Assembly: GCA_030699515.1 (NCBI GenBank)
Contig: JAUYME010000050.1
Location: forward strand, 1-21,123
Source of the DNA: a bacterium
GTDB taxonomy: Bacteria > Patescibacteriota > Minisyncoccia > UBA6257 > 1-14-0-10-44-23
Direction of reading: 5' to 3'
Length of the DNA: 21,123 bases
In this document: positions 6,137-13,357 of the stretch, piece by piece
How positions within the stretch are numbered: the first letter of the stretch is position 1
Layout: every line of letters begins with the position of its first letter
The notes under the pieces: generated by a model
The model's input: only the letters and a program-made list of their open reading frames with translations
Told to the model about the DNA's origin: nothing
Databases searched by the model: none
Translations under genes and position numbers: made by a program

Positions 6137-7039
6137 TTATAACAGTTTCTTTTTCTTGAAAGCATAGAGAAGCCAAGATAGAAGGGCAATGATTAGGAGA
6201 AAGATTGCCCAGAATTTTGTGGGCGTGTTAATGATTGCATCAATATAAGGAACGCTCATGGCGAAGATGAAGAATAAGGGAATGGAAAAGAGAAAGGCAA
6301 GGATGGTGAAGCGTTTAATAATATTGTTGGTGGCAACGTTAAGGAGTTGCGAGTTGGTTTTTTCCAGCGATTCAATAATTGCAAAGTAGTTTTCCAGCCG
6401 CTGGAAGACGCGCAGATTTTCGCCGCTTAAATTGTTGAGATAAACGATTGCTTTTTTCCCCCAAAATCTTTCGCCAACTTCCACTAAAGAGATGAAGAGC
6501 TCTTCATGCGGGCGTACAATCAGGCGATAGTCTAATATGTCGCGCTTAACGTAGGAAATTGTTTCAAGTAGCGCGCCGTGGCGAAGAAATATTTCTTTGG
6601 AAATAAATCCAACGCGTTCTTCAATATGGCGCAGCTGGCGAAGGGCGAAGCCCATGGCGTTTTCCATAATTTGATGAAGCAAAACATAACTTGGCTGAGA
6701 AAGTATTTCGCCTTGAAGTTTCTTGTCACGCAAAAGCTCTTGCAGGAAAAGATCAATTTGTTCCAGCGGTTCGTAGCGAACCGTAATGATAGTGTTGCTG
6801 GTGATTAGAAAATCTATTTCCGCCCTGCGCGATGTTTTCGTTTCCGGATCGTAAACCGGAACGTGATGGGCAAGATAAATATACCCTTCGTGTTCTTCAA
6901 CTCTGGCTCTGGCAGAGTGGGAAAGCAGTTCCTCTAAAATAAGGTGGTGAAATTTGCCAAAACGTTTTAGTTGGTTAATGTCATCCTGATTTGGTTTGAA
7001 AACGTCTACCCAGGTTGTTTTTCCTTTGATTATAGTCAT
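6137..7039 (-). CDS. CorA-like divalent metal transporter lacking the GMN motif
   Basis: From the ATG at 7039 it has 300 residues. A long soluble N-terminal part resembles the CorA funnel (TWVDVFKPNQDDINQL, then IDFLITSNTIITVRYEP), an extended helical region follows (about 130-240), and two C-terminal membrane helices sit at about 244-261 and 272-292, ending in a lysine-rich tail, as in pentameric Mg/Co channels. The conserved GMN filter after the first membrane helix is replaced by AMS (260-262, FAMSVPYID), so ion selectivity cannot be assumed. A GTG start four codons upstream (7051) lies in a repeat and is less likely. It heads the minus-strand run towards cysS and is flanked on both sides by the same repeat family. 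Confidence 0.8.
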   Translation of the reverse strand: MTIIKGKTTWVDVFKPNQDDINQLKRFGKFHHLILEELLSHSARARVEEHEGYIYLAHHVPVYDPETKTSRRAEIDFLITSNTIITVRYEPLEQIDLFLQELLRDKKLQGEILSQPSYVLLHQIMENAMGFALRQLRHIEERVGFISKEIFLRHGALLETISYVKRDILDYRLIVRPHEELFISLVEVGERFWGKKAIVYLNNLSGENLRVFQRLENYFAIIESLEKTNSQLLNVATNNIIKRFTILAFLFSIPLFFIFAMSVPYIDAIINTPTKFWAIFLLIIALLSWLLYAFKKKKLL

Positions 7040-7045
7040 GTTGTT

Positions 7046-7143
7046 AAACACTAATGCACTAATCTTTCACCAATCGCCGAATGGGGTTGTGAATTTTCTG
7101 ACTTTTATTGATGATTAGTGCTTTATCGGTGTATTGGTGTTTA
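7046..7143. repeat. CACTAAT-type imperfect palindromic element, copy C
   Basis: The left arm has AAACACTAATGCACTAATC and CACCAATCGCCGAAT. The right arm has TATTGATGATTAGTGC and CGGTGTATTGGTGTTT, which is an imperfect inverse. It directly precedes the corA start codon. Confidence 0.65.
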
Positions 7144-7158
7144 CTCTGTGTATAAGAT

Positions 7159-7187
7159 TTTTTCCTGCACTCATTATATCGTATAAT
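7159..7187 (+). promoter_or_regulatory. Possible promoter of the surface-protein / signal-peptidase pair
   Basis: A perfect TATAAT at 7182-7187 is seen, but the -35 position (TTTTTC, 17 bp upstream) is weak. It would give a leader of about 115 bases containing the heptad repeat. Confidence 0.35.
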
Positions 7188-7200
7188 ATAGAAAGAGAGG

Positions 7201-7228
7201 GTGTAGGAAGTAGGATGTAGGGTATAGA
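7201..7228 (+). repeat. Tandem heptad repeat (NNGTAGG type), copy 1
   Basis: The heptads GTGTAGG, AAGTAGG, ATGTAGG and GTATAGA run without gaps. The first three are identical to those at 15587-15607, at the end of secD. Confidence 0.65.
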
Positions 7229-7307
7229 AGAAATTCCCAAGTTACTCCAATTGACCCAATTTCCAAAAAATACCTAAAGAAAAAGGGGATAGGAAGACAA
7301 AAAATTT

Positions 7308-8075
7308 ATGAAACAGGATAATACGAAAACTGCACCAAAGTTTATTGGGTTTTTAATTGCTTTGATTTTGTTGGTGATTGCAGTGCCGGTATTTCAGCTG
7401 GTGCTGGGCTTTACTAATCCAACTGCCAATCCACCCAATGAAGGTGGAAAACTGGCGGCAAGCGGTGATGATTTAAGTATTTCTAATGTAAAACTTGTAG
7501 ATGTTGCCAGTCCAGTTGCTGATAATGATGCGGCCAACAAGGCTTATGTTGACGGCCAAGTTGGCGGTGGGGGTCTGGTAACTTTGTTTGGTGTACGAGG
7601 GTCATTCCCCGGTGCAGGAAGTGTGCTTAGGCCGGGTGGGTCAATAGCGACATGTTTGCGTTGGTATAACAATGGATCGGGAAGCTGTACGAACTCATAT
7701 ACTGCGCCAACTCCGGCAGGATTTGCCAGTGCGACAATTTGTCAGGATACACTTGGTGCCGGATCAACGAAGCTGATGGATGGTTATGGGCCGTTTAATG
7801 AAATATATATGACAGGGGGATATGGACTTAATCCTGATGGTTCACCTAACCCAGCGAATGGAGAAGAGGAAAATACGGAAGAAGGGTCTGCTTATGGCAG
7901 TTCCATGGTTTCAATTAACGATTCAATTTGTTCACTTTCCCCTTATCATGTTGTAAGAATTAACAGCGCACAGCCCGGAAATATTCAGGTTGCCGGTTCT
8001 GATACCGTTGTGGCTGCCTGTGCACAGGGAGGGAACGCAACATGCAATGTTTGTACAGTTTGCACGGCTCCTTAA
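7308..8075 (+). CDS. Membrane-anchored surface protein with a tail-fibre-like motif, function unknown
   Basis: This 255-residue protein has a short basic N-terminus and one hydrophobic helix (about 12-34), then a long polar domain rich in Gly, Ser, Asn and Ala, so it is probably exported and anchored or cleaved. Residues 65-84 contain DVASPVADNDAANKAYVDG, a motif seen in phage tail fibres and some bacterial surface proteins near trimerisation regions. Several Cys pairs occur, and the last 20 residues hold four Cys (CAQGGNATCNVCTVC), which may form disulfides or bind metal. There is no clear enzymatic motif. Its 3' end overlaps the signal peptidase gene by 29 bases, so the two are probably translated from one message and the peptidase could process this protein. 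A purine-rich AAAAAGGGGATAGGAAG precedes the start. Confidence 0.7.
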   Translation: MKQDNTKTAPKFIGFLIALILLVIAVPVFQLVLGFTNPTANPPNEGGKLAASGDDLSISNVKLVDVASPVADNDAANKAYVDGQVGGGGLVTLFGVRGSFPGAGSVLRPGGSIATCLRWYNNGSGSCTNSYTAPTPAGFASATICQDTLGAGSTKLMDGYGPFNEIYMTGGYGLNPDGSPNPANGEEENTEEGSAYGSSMVSINDSICSLSPYHVVRINSAQPGNIQVAGSDTVVAACAQGGNATCNVCTVCTAP

Positions 8076-8622
8076 GCCCATAGCCATTCTTCTTTTTTTC
8101 GTTTTGATTACGATTGGTTTTTTGTTTTTTGGGCGCAGTGAAAACAGGGTGCTTGAAGAGTTTGAGGTTCGCAATAATTCCATGTCCGGCCTTTTGGAGC
8201 CTGGGGAAAAAATTGAGGTTGATTTTAATTACTACAAAAACAATGAGATTGAGAGAGGCGATGTGGTTTTGTTTAGTTATGCAGGCAATGAAAATTATTT
8301 AGTAAAGACCGTGTATGGAATTCCCGGCGACATTGTAGATTTAGAAAATGCGGGTGGGCCTGCCCGCAATGCTAGCGCAAGCGTTGCAGGCGGGCAGTTT
8401 AGACTTCTCATAAACGGCCGAGCGGCTGTTAACAGTGAGGACAATGAGTTTGTTTTCAGCGCTCAGAAAGCAAATTTGCTTTCTTTGTATATTGCCGACT
8501 ATAAGGGCAGGATTCCAAGCGACGCGTATCTTATTTTAGGAAACTTGGAAGGGGGCAGTGTGGACAGCAGTAAATTTGGTTTTGTGGCCAAGGAAAACAT
8601 TGTTGGTAAGGTTATAAGATAA
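8047..8622 (+). CDS. lepB: Signal peptidase I (S26 family)
   Basis: This membrane protease removes signal peptides from exported proteins. From the ATG at 8047 it has 191 residues. One membrane helix lies at about 10-28. The catalytic Ser45 lies in RNNSMSGLLEPGEKIEVD, and the general-base Lys87 in ENYLVKTVYGIPGD after ERGDVVLF. The C-terminal box GNLEGGSVDSSKFGFV corresponds to the family's GDN-x-SxDSR block, with changes. Residues 101-117 (NAGGPARNASASVAGGQ) are encoded by a GC-rich nested hairpin and look like an inserted repeat. A longer frame starts at 7990, but the ATG at 8047 comes just before FVQFARLLKPIAILLFF and is preceded by GGGAGG 13 bases upstream. It overlaps the end of the surface-protein gene. 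Confidence 0.85.
   Translation: MFVQFARLLKPIAILLFFVLITIGFLFFGRSENRVLEEFEVRNNSMSGLLEPGEKIEVDFNYYKNNEIERGDVVLFSYAGNENYLVKTVYGIPGDIVDLENAGGPARNASASVAGGQFRLLINGRAAVNSEDNEFVFSAQKANLLSLYIADYKGRIPSDAYLILGNLEGGSVDSSKFGFVAKENIVGKVIR
8347..8397. repeat. GC-rich nested inverted repeat inserted in frame in lepB
   Basis: CTGCCCGC (8360-8367) pairs with GCGGGCAG (8390-8397), enclosing a second hairpin GCAATGCT/AGCGTTGC. A further GCGGG/CCCGC pair lies at the left. The 51 bp encode 17 residues rich in Gly and Ala. Confidence 0.6.
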
Positions 8623-8632
8623 AGCTTAAATC

Positions 8633-8660
8633 TTGCCAAACGGAAAATATAGTTTATAAT
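8633..8660 (+). promoter_or_regulatory. Promoter of the grpE-dnaK-dnaJ operon
   Basis: TTGCCA (8633-8638), a 16-base spacer and a perfect TATAAT (8655-8660). No CIRCE element (TTAGCACTC with its inverse) is seen, so HrcA-type control is not supported. Confidence 0.7.
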
Positions 8661-8673
8661 ATGGGCTACTTTT

Positions 8674-8724
8674 AGGCGCATTAGCGCCTCTTACGAAAAT
8701 ACGAAAAGAACGAAAATACGAAAA
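8674..8724 (+). promoter_or_regulatory. Leader hairpin and short tandem repeat before grpE
   Basis: AGGCGC, loop ATTA, GCGCCT (8674-8689) forms a stable hairpin close to the expected transcript start. It is followed by four ACGAAAA units (8693-8724) that run up to the start codon. A thermosensor role is conceivable for a chaperone operon but is speculation. Confidence 0.45.
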
Positions 8725-9168
8725 ATGAAAGAAAAAGACAGCGACAAAGAGAAAAAGCCGGAGGCGCAGGCTGAAGAATATTTGGCCGGTTGGAAACGAG
8801 CAAAGGCTGATTTAGAGAATTACAAGAAAGAAGAGACCCAGAGGTTGGATAGTGTAAGAAAGTTTGCCTGTGAAAGTTTAATATCAGAGATGCTTACAGT
8901 TTTAGATAGCTTCAATTTTGCATTGACTTCAAGTAAAGACGAAGATACAAAAAAGGGCGTTTTAATGATAAAGAGCCAGCTTGAGGAGGCGCTGAAAAGA
9001 TCGGGTCTTGAAAAAATTGAAGTGAAGGCGGGGGATAAATTTGATGAAAGTTTGCACGAAGCTATGGAAGGTGATGGAGATAAAATTTTAGAGATTGTTT
9101 CGGAGGGTTACAAATTGAATGGGAAGCTGATAAGGGCGGCAAGGGTAAGGCTAGGTGATAGTTTATAG
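8725..9168 (+). CDS. grpE: Nucleotide exchange factor GrpE
   Basis: GrpE is a dimer that drives ADP release from DnaK. This 147-residue version is short next to the roughly 200 of E. coli because the charged N-terminal tail is trimmed. A long helix with WKRAKADLENYKKEETQR (about 23-40) is the classic GrpE coiled-coil signature. The C-terminal beta part has LEKIEVKAGDKFDESLHEAM and ends GYKLNGKLIRAARVRLGDSL, matching the family's GY-x-L-x-x-R-x-x-R-x-A-x-V-x-V pattern loosely. It is the first gene after the operon promoter, with dnaK 36 bases downstream. Its stop codon lies inside a heptad repeat. Confidence 0.94.
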   Translation: MKEKDSDKEKKPEAQAEEYLAGWKRAKADLENYKKEETQRLDSVRKFACESLISEMLTVLDSFNFALTSSKDEDTKKGVLMIKSQLEEALKRSGLEKIEVKAGDKFDESLHEAMEGDGDKILEIVSEGYKLNGKLIRAARVRLGDSL

Positions 9169-9183
9169 GTTATAGGTAATAGT
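9163..9183 (+). repeat. Tandem heptad repeat between grpE and dnaK
   Basis: TTATAGG, TTATAGG, TAATAGT. The TAG of the first unit is the grpE stop codon. The related heptads are at 7201, 12114, 15587 and 16541. Confidence 0.6.
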
Positions 9184-9204
9184 AAAAACCAAAACAAAAA
9201 ACAT

Positions 9205-11115
9205 ATGAGTAAGATTATAGGCATAGATTTGGGGACAACAAACAGCGCGGTAGCGGTTGTAGACGGAGGAGATCCGCGAATTTTAGAGAACGTTGAGGGG
9301 AATAGAACCACTCCTTCAATCGTGGCGATTTCTAAGGCAAATGAAAGGATTGCCGGTCTTTTGGCTAAGAACCAAGCTGTAACTAATCCGGCAAACACAA
9401 TTTTTTCCGTGAAGCGTTTAATCGGAAGGAAGTTTTCAGACAAAGAAGTGCAGGAGGATAAGAAATGGTTTCCATTTGAAATTAGAGAAGCGGGAAACGG
9501 AGGAGTAGAAATTCAAATGGGAGATAACTGGCATAAACCAGAAGAAATTTCCGCAATGATTTTGGCAAAGATTAAGACGGACGCAGAAGCGAAGCTGGGT
9601 ATGAAAGTGGAGGAGGCAGTGATTACTGTTCCGGCTTACTTTGATGACAGTCAGCGTCAGGCAACTAAAAATGCAGGGGAAATTGCCGGCTTAAAAGTAA
9701 GGCGAATTATTAACGAGCCAACCGCGGCGGCGCTTGCGTATGGGTTAAACAAAAAGGCAAACGAAAAGATTGTCGTTTATGACTTTGGCGGCGGAACTTT
9801 TGACGTTTCTGTGCTTGAAGTGGGGGATGATGTTGTAGAAGTGAAGGCGACAGGAGGAGACACTCACCTTGGCGGCGACGATTTTGACAAGCGCATTAAT
9901 GAATACCTTGTTGCAGAATACAAAAAGCAAGAAGGTATTGACCTAAGCGGCGACAAGCTTGCTTTGCAGAGACTGAAAGAAGCGGCAGAGCGAGCCAAGC
10001 ATGAGCTTTCAAGTTCGTCTGAAACCGAGATAAATATTCCTTACATTAGCGCGGGCGAGAGCGGACCAAAGCACTTTTTGATGAAGCTAAGCCGGGCAAA
10101 GTTTGAGGAGCTGATTGCCAGTGATATTAAACGCTCAATTGATATTACCGAGCAGGTAATTCAAGACGCCGGATTTTCAAAGGGCGATATTAACGAAATT
10201 GTAATGGTTGGCGGGCAAACCAGAACTCCGGCTATCTTTAATGCTGTAAAAGAATACTTTGGCAAAGAGCCTCACCGGGGAATTAACCCGGATGAAGTTG
10301 TAGCTATTGGAGCGGCAATTCAGGGAGGGATTTTAATGGGAGACGTAAAAGATGTTTTGCTTTTAGACGTTACTCCGCTTTCACTTGGAATTGAAACAAT
10401 GGGCGGAATTTCTACAAAATTAATTGAGAAAAATACAACTATTCCAACAGATAAGAGTCAAATTTTCTCAACTGCTTCTGATAATCAGACTCAGGTAGAA
10501 ATTCATGTTCTTCAAGGGGAGAGAGAAATGGCAGCAGATAACAAAACCTTGGGACGTTTCATTCTAGATGGTATTGCACCGGCTTCAAGGGGCATGCCTC
10601 AAATTGAAGTAAAGTTTGACTTGGATGCGAACGGAATTTTGAGTGTGAGCGCTAAAGATAAGGCCAGTGGGAAAGAACAGTCTATTAAAATTGAAGCTTC
10701 TACTTCCATGGATAAGGCTGAAGTAGAGCGCCTTAAGCAGGAAGCGGCTGCGCATGCAGAGGAAGATAAAAAGAAGCGAGAATTAATTGAAGCAAAGAAC
10801 ATGGCAGACGGCTTGGTGTATACTGCTAAAAAGGCAGTGAGTGATGCCGGTGACAAGCTGGACAGTGCTTTAAAAGCGTCTGTTGAGGAAAAAATAAAGG
10901 CAGTTGAAGCGCTTGCTGACAAGAGCGATCTTGATGCAATAAAAAAGGCTAGCGAGGAGCTAAGTGCCGAAACGGCTAAAATAGGTCCGGCAATGCAATC
11001 CGCAAAAGCGGATAATGACCAAGAGCCAAGCACCAATAATCAAGAGGAGGAAAATAAAGAAGGTGATTCAAATAGCGAAGAATCTAAGGGCGAGGAGAGA
11101 GGCAAGCAGGGCTAG
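9205..11115 (+). CDS. dnaK: Chaperone DnaK (Hsp70)
   Basis: This 636-residue ATP-dependent chaperone is full length. The nucleotide-binding domain shows IGIDLGTTNSAVAVVDG (phosphate 1, 5-21), Lys70 in FSVKRLIGRKF, VPAYFDDSQRQATK (142-155), INEPTAAALAYG (169-180), and DFGGGTFDVS (193-202). The linker DVLLLDVTPLSLGIE leads to the substrate-binding beta domain (ILQGERE region lies as VLQGEREMA). A helical lid rich in Lys, Ala and Glu follows. The last 40 residues are a charged, disordered tail ending GKQG; there is no EEVD, as expected for bacteria. It lies between grpE and an unknown membrane gene that precedes dnaJ. Confidence 0.98.
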   Translation: MSKIIGIDLGTTNSAVAVVDGGDPRILENVEGNRTTPSIVAISKANERIAGLLAKNQAVTNPANTIFSVKRLIGRKFSDKEVQEDKKWFPFEIREAGNGGVEIQMGDNWHKPEEISAMILAKIKTDAEAKLGMKVEEAVITVPAYFDDSQRQATKNAGEIAGLKVRRIINEPTAAALAYGLNKKANEKIVVYDFGGGTFDVSVLEVGDDVVEVKATGGDTHLGGDDFDKRINEYLVAEYKKQEGIDLSGDKLALQRLKEAAERAKHELSSSSETEINIPYISAGESGPKHFLMKLSRAKFEELIASDIKRSIDITEQVIQDAGFSKGDINEIVMVGGQTRTPAIFNAVKEYFGKEPHRGINPDEVVAIGAAIQGGILMGDVKDVLLLDVTPLSLGIETMGGISTKLIEKNTTIPTDKSQIFSTASDNQTQVEIHVLQGEREMAADNKTLGRFILDGIAPASRGMPQIEVKFDLDANGILSVSAKDKASGKEQSIKIEASTSMDKAEVERLKQEAAAHAEEDKKKRELIEAKNMADGLVYTAKKAVSDAGDKLDSALKASVEEKIKAVEALADKSDLDAIKKASEELSAETAKIGPAMQSAKADNDQEPSTNNQEEENKEGDSNSEESKGEERGKQG

Positions 11116-11137
11116 CTTTGCTTCCAGTGAGCTGGCT

Positions 11138-12106
11138 ATGTCAGAAGCGCCTAAGCGTTCTTTTAAGTATTTTGTAGTATTTTTGGTTTTAGGATCTGCG
11201 TTTTCAATAATGAGCAGTTATTTTTTGGCGCAGTTTAACGCATTCCCGGGCGGGACTAGCTTTATCGCACTGCTTGCAATCGTCAGCCTATTTTCCTTCT
11301 TTTTACTCTTTCAGGCTTTGCTGGTTAGGAACTTTCAGTTTTTTCTTTGGGTGAGTTTAGTGGAAGGCGCAGCACTGTTTACATACTTTTACGAAAGTTT
11401 GTCGCCTATGTTGGTATTTGCCGGTATGGTCTTTGTTTGGAGTTTTTTAAGTGCTTATCATTACGGAAAACGTCTTTTAAAACAGCGAATTAATTTTAGT
11501 TTTCTACGCTTTGCTCAAGTGGTGAGTGCGCCGGTGCTGAGAGCGTTTGGGCTTTTCTTGGCAATACTTTATGTGGGTCTTTATAGTCAGTTTGGTTTAA
11601 GCCAAGAAGGTTTTAACTTTATCTTGAATATAAGCGAGCCATTTGTTGAGCCTTTTGTTCCCGGCTTTTCCAATGAAATGAATACAAATGATTTTTATTT
11701 TGTGTTTGCTAAAAATCAGGTGGAAAATAAATTTGAAGATACGGCGCAGTTTCAAAGTTTGAGCCCGGCGCAAAGAGAAGAGGCGATTAATACGGTTGCT
11801 AGGGAACTGCGCAATAAGGTTGGAGAGCTTACAAGCACCACGGTTGAGCCAGATGACAGCGTGGGAACTTATTTTTATAAGGTGGCAGTAAATTATTTAC
11901 CTAAGATAGAGTCTAGTCCGCTTGGCATAGCCACAGCGCTTGCGCTGGCACTGGCGATTTATTCAGCGATTGCACTGGCCGCATTATTCATTAGGCTGAT
12001 ACTGATTGTTCCGGTGTCTTGGGTGTTTTATCAAGCATTGTATGGCCTTGGCGTGGTGAGTCTTAGGAAGGAAATGATTGAGAAAGATACTATTGTCCTT
12101 TCGTAG
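11138..12106 (+). CDS. Polytopic membrane protein of unknown function between dnaK and dnaJ
   Basis: From the ATG at 11138 it has 322 residues. Predicted membrane helices lie at about 11-31, 41-63, 66-85, 89-107 and 133-150, then comes a polar stretch of about 110 residues (153-262) with EEAINTVARELRNKVGEL, and two further helices at about 264-284 and 286-305, ending in a charged tail. I recognise no family. The frame continues upstream to 11015, overlapping dnaK, but the first 41 residues are Lys/Arg-rich and unlike the rest, so the ATG just after the dnaK stop is preferred. The 22-base gap to dnaK and the 42-base gap to dnaJ put it in the chaperone operon; a link to membrane protein quality control is inference only. 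Confidence 0.75.
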   Translation: MSEAPKRSFKYFVVFLVLGSAFSIMSSYFLAQFNAFPGGTSFIALLAIVSLFSFFLLFQALLVRNFQFFLWVSLVEGAALFTYFYESLSPMLVFAGMVFVWSFLSAYHYGKRLLKQRINFSFLRFAQVVSAPVLRAFGLFLAILYVGLYSQFGLSQEGFNFILNISEPFVEPFVPGFSNEMNTNDFYFVFAKNQVENKFEDTAQFQSLSPAQREEAINTVARELRNKVGELTSTTVEPDDSVGTYFYKVAVNYLPKIESSPLGIATALALALAIYSAIALAALFIRLILIVPVSWVFYQALYGLGVVSLRKEMIEKDTIVLS

Positions 12107-12113
12107 AAGAAGG

Positions 12114-12141
12114 CAATAGGGAATAGGCAAAAGGCAATAGA
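12114..12141 (+). repeat. Tandem heptad repeat directly upstream of dnaJ
   Basis: CAATAGG, GAATAGG, CAAAAGG and CAATAGA run without gaps, ending 7 bases before the dnaJ ATG at 12149. The AGG-rich units could double as Shine-Dalgarno sites. Confidence 0.65.
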
Positions 12142-12148
12142 TAAAGAC

Positions 12149-13168
12149 ATGGAAAAAGAAAACTATTACAAAATTTTGGGGGTGAGCAAAGATGCGGGCG
12201 ATGAGGAGATAAAAAAGGCCTATCGCAAACTTGCTCATAAGTATCATCCTGATAAAGGAGGCGGGGATGAGAAAAAGTTCAAGGAGGCCAGTGAGGCCTA
12301 CCGAGTTCTTTCAGATAAGCAGAAGCGCGCACAATACGATCAATTTGGCCAAACTTTTGACGGTGCAGGTGGATTTTCCGCCGGAGGCGGACCAGCCTCT
12401 GGCTGGCAAAATGGAGATTTCGGGGGCTTTGGCAATGTGGAGGATATTTTTGAGCAGTTTTTCGGTGCTCGCACCAGAACAAAAGAAAGAAGTCAGCCAT
12501 CAGGAGAGAATTTGCAAATCAATGTTTCCATTAGTTTGGAGCAGGCCTATTCCGGTTTAGAAAAGGAGCTGAACTACAAAACTTTTGTTACTTGCAGTGT
12601 TTGCAGGGGCAAGGGGCATGAGGAAGGGGTAAGATTAGATAAATGTAAGGATTGCGATGGAAGTGGCGAGATTAGAAAAACAAAAAACAGTTTTTTTGGA
12701 AATTTTCAGCAGATTAGTGTTTGCGATCAGTGCCATGGAAAGGGTGAAATTCCGGAAAAGTTCTGCAAAGAATGCAAGGGAGTGGGAAGGGTGCTAGAAA
12801 CAAAAAACCTTAAGGTAAAAATTCATGAAGGTGTGGAAGATAGCCAGATGATTAAAATTTCCGGTGCCGGCGAAGCAGGAGTGTATGGGGGCAAAGCCGG
12901 TGATTTATTTGTGCGCGTGAATATAAAAGAGCACGACACTTTTGAGCGCAAAGGGGCGCATTTGTTAATTGAGAAAGATGTAAAGGCCAAGGATTTTGTT
13001 GATAAAAAAGATATTGAAATAGAGACAATTTCTGGAGAGAAAAGAACAATTGCAATGCCAAAAGAAATTAAATTTGGAGAGCCAATTATGCTGAAAGGGG
13101 AGGGAATGCCTTTGTTCGGCAGAAGCGGATATGGAGATTTGTTTGTGAAGGTGAATATCACAAGATAG
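12149..13168 (+). CDS. dnaJ: Chaperone DnaJ (Hsp40, type I) with a repeat-derived segment
   Basis: This DnaK co-chaperone has 339 residues, a little short for type I. The J domain is at 4-66 with HPD at 33-35. A Gly/Phe-rich region follows at about 67-106. The zinc domain has four CxxCxGxG-type repeats, with Cys149/152, 166/169, 192/195 and 206/209 intact. The C-terminal substrate-binding domains end with LFVKVNITR; the usual long C-terminal tail is missing. Within the Gly/Phe region, residues of FSAGGGPASGWQ are encoded by a GC-rich repeat (12374-12410) homologous to one inside secF. It is the last gene of the operon, followed by a clear terminator at 13171-13200. Confidence 0.96.
   Translation: MEKENYYKILGVSKDAGDEEIKKAYRKLAHKYHPDKGGGDEKKFKEASEAYRVLSDKQKRAQYDQFGQTFDGAGGFSAGGGPASGWQNGDFGGFGNVEDIFEQFFGARTRTKERSQPSGENLQINVSISLEQAYSGLEKELNYKTFVTCSVCRGKGHEEGVRLDKCKDCDGSGEIRKTKNSFFGNFQQISVCDQCHGKGEIPEKFCKECKGVGRVLETKNLKVKIHEGVEDSQMIKISGAGEAGVYGGKAGDLFVRVNIKEHDTFERKGAHLLIEKDVKAKDFVDKKDIEIETISGEKRTIAMPKEIKFGEPIMLKGEGMPLFGRSGYGDLFVKVNITR
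12374..12410. repeat. GC-rich repeat inside dnaJ, homologous to one inside secF
   Basis: TTTTCCGCCGGAGGCGGA then CCAGCCTCTGGCTGG is a double hairpin. It matches the secF copy at 15761-15795 at all but a few positions and is read in the same frame, giving FSAGGGPASG here and FSAEGGSASG in SecF. Confidence 0.75.
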
Positions 13169-13170
13169 GC

Positions 13171-13200
13171 AAAAATCGGATATCGGATATCCGATTTTTT
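13171..13200 (+). terminator. Terminator of the chaperone operon
   Basis: AAAAATCGGATAT, loop CGG, ATATCCGATTTTT: a 13-bp stem followed by a T-run. The symmetric A and T runs make it usable in both directions. Confidence 0.8.
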
Positions 13201-13261
13201 ACAAATTGATAAGACTTATACGTCCTATCAGGCTTATTGATTTAATCCACAGGACTTGACA

Positions 13262-13332
13262 TTGACAGGTGGTTTGTTGTGTGGTATCGTCTATTTTTAG
13301 AAAGCTTGAAATCGTGCTCTAGGACGGAGCAC
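13262..13332 (+). promoter_or_regulatory. Consensus promoter and leader hairpin of the GC-rich gene at 13358
   Basis: TTGACA (13262-13267), a 17-base spacer and TATCGT (13285-13290); a second TTGACA sits directly upstream at 13256-13261. The leader holds the hairpin GTGCTC/GAGCAC (13314-13319 with 13327-13332). It ends with a strong Shine-Dalgarno AAGGGAGG (13345-13352), five bases before the ATG, unusual for this window, where such sites are weak. Confidence 0.75.
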
Positions 13333-13357
13333 AGGGTAGGATCCAAGGGAGGATCGC

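Noticed and set aside
7040..7051. GTG start for the CorA-like gene at 7051
   Set aside because: The extra four codons lie in the CACTAAT repeat; the ATG at 7039 is the simpler start.
8633..8724. CIRCE/HrcA control of grpE-dnaK
   Set aside because: No TTAGCACTC and inverse; the hairpin present is AGGCGC/GCGCCT.
11015..11137. 41-codon N-terminal extension of the membrane protein, overlapping dnaK
   Set aside because: It overlaps the coding dnaK tail out of frame, is Lys/Arg-rich and is followed by an ATG just past the dnaK stop with a normal membrane-protein start.
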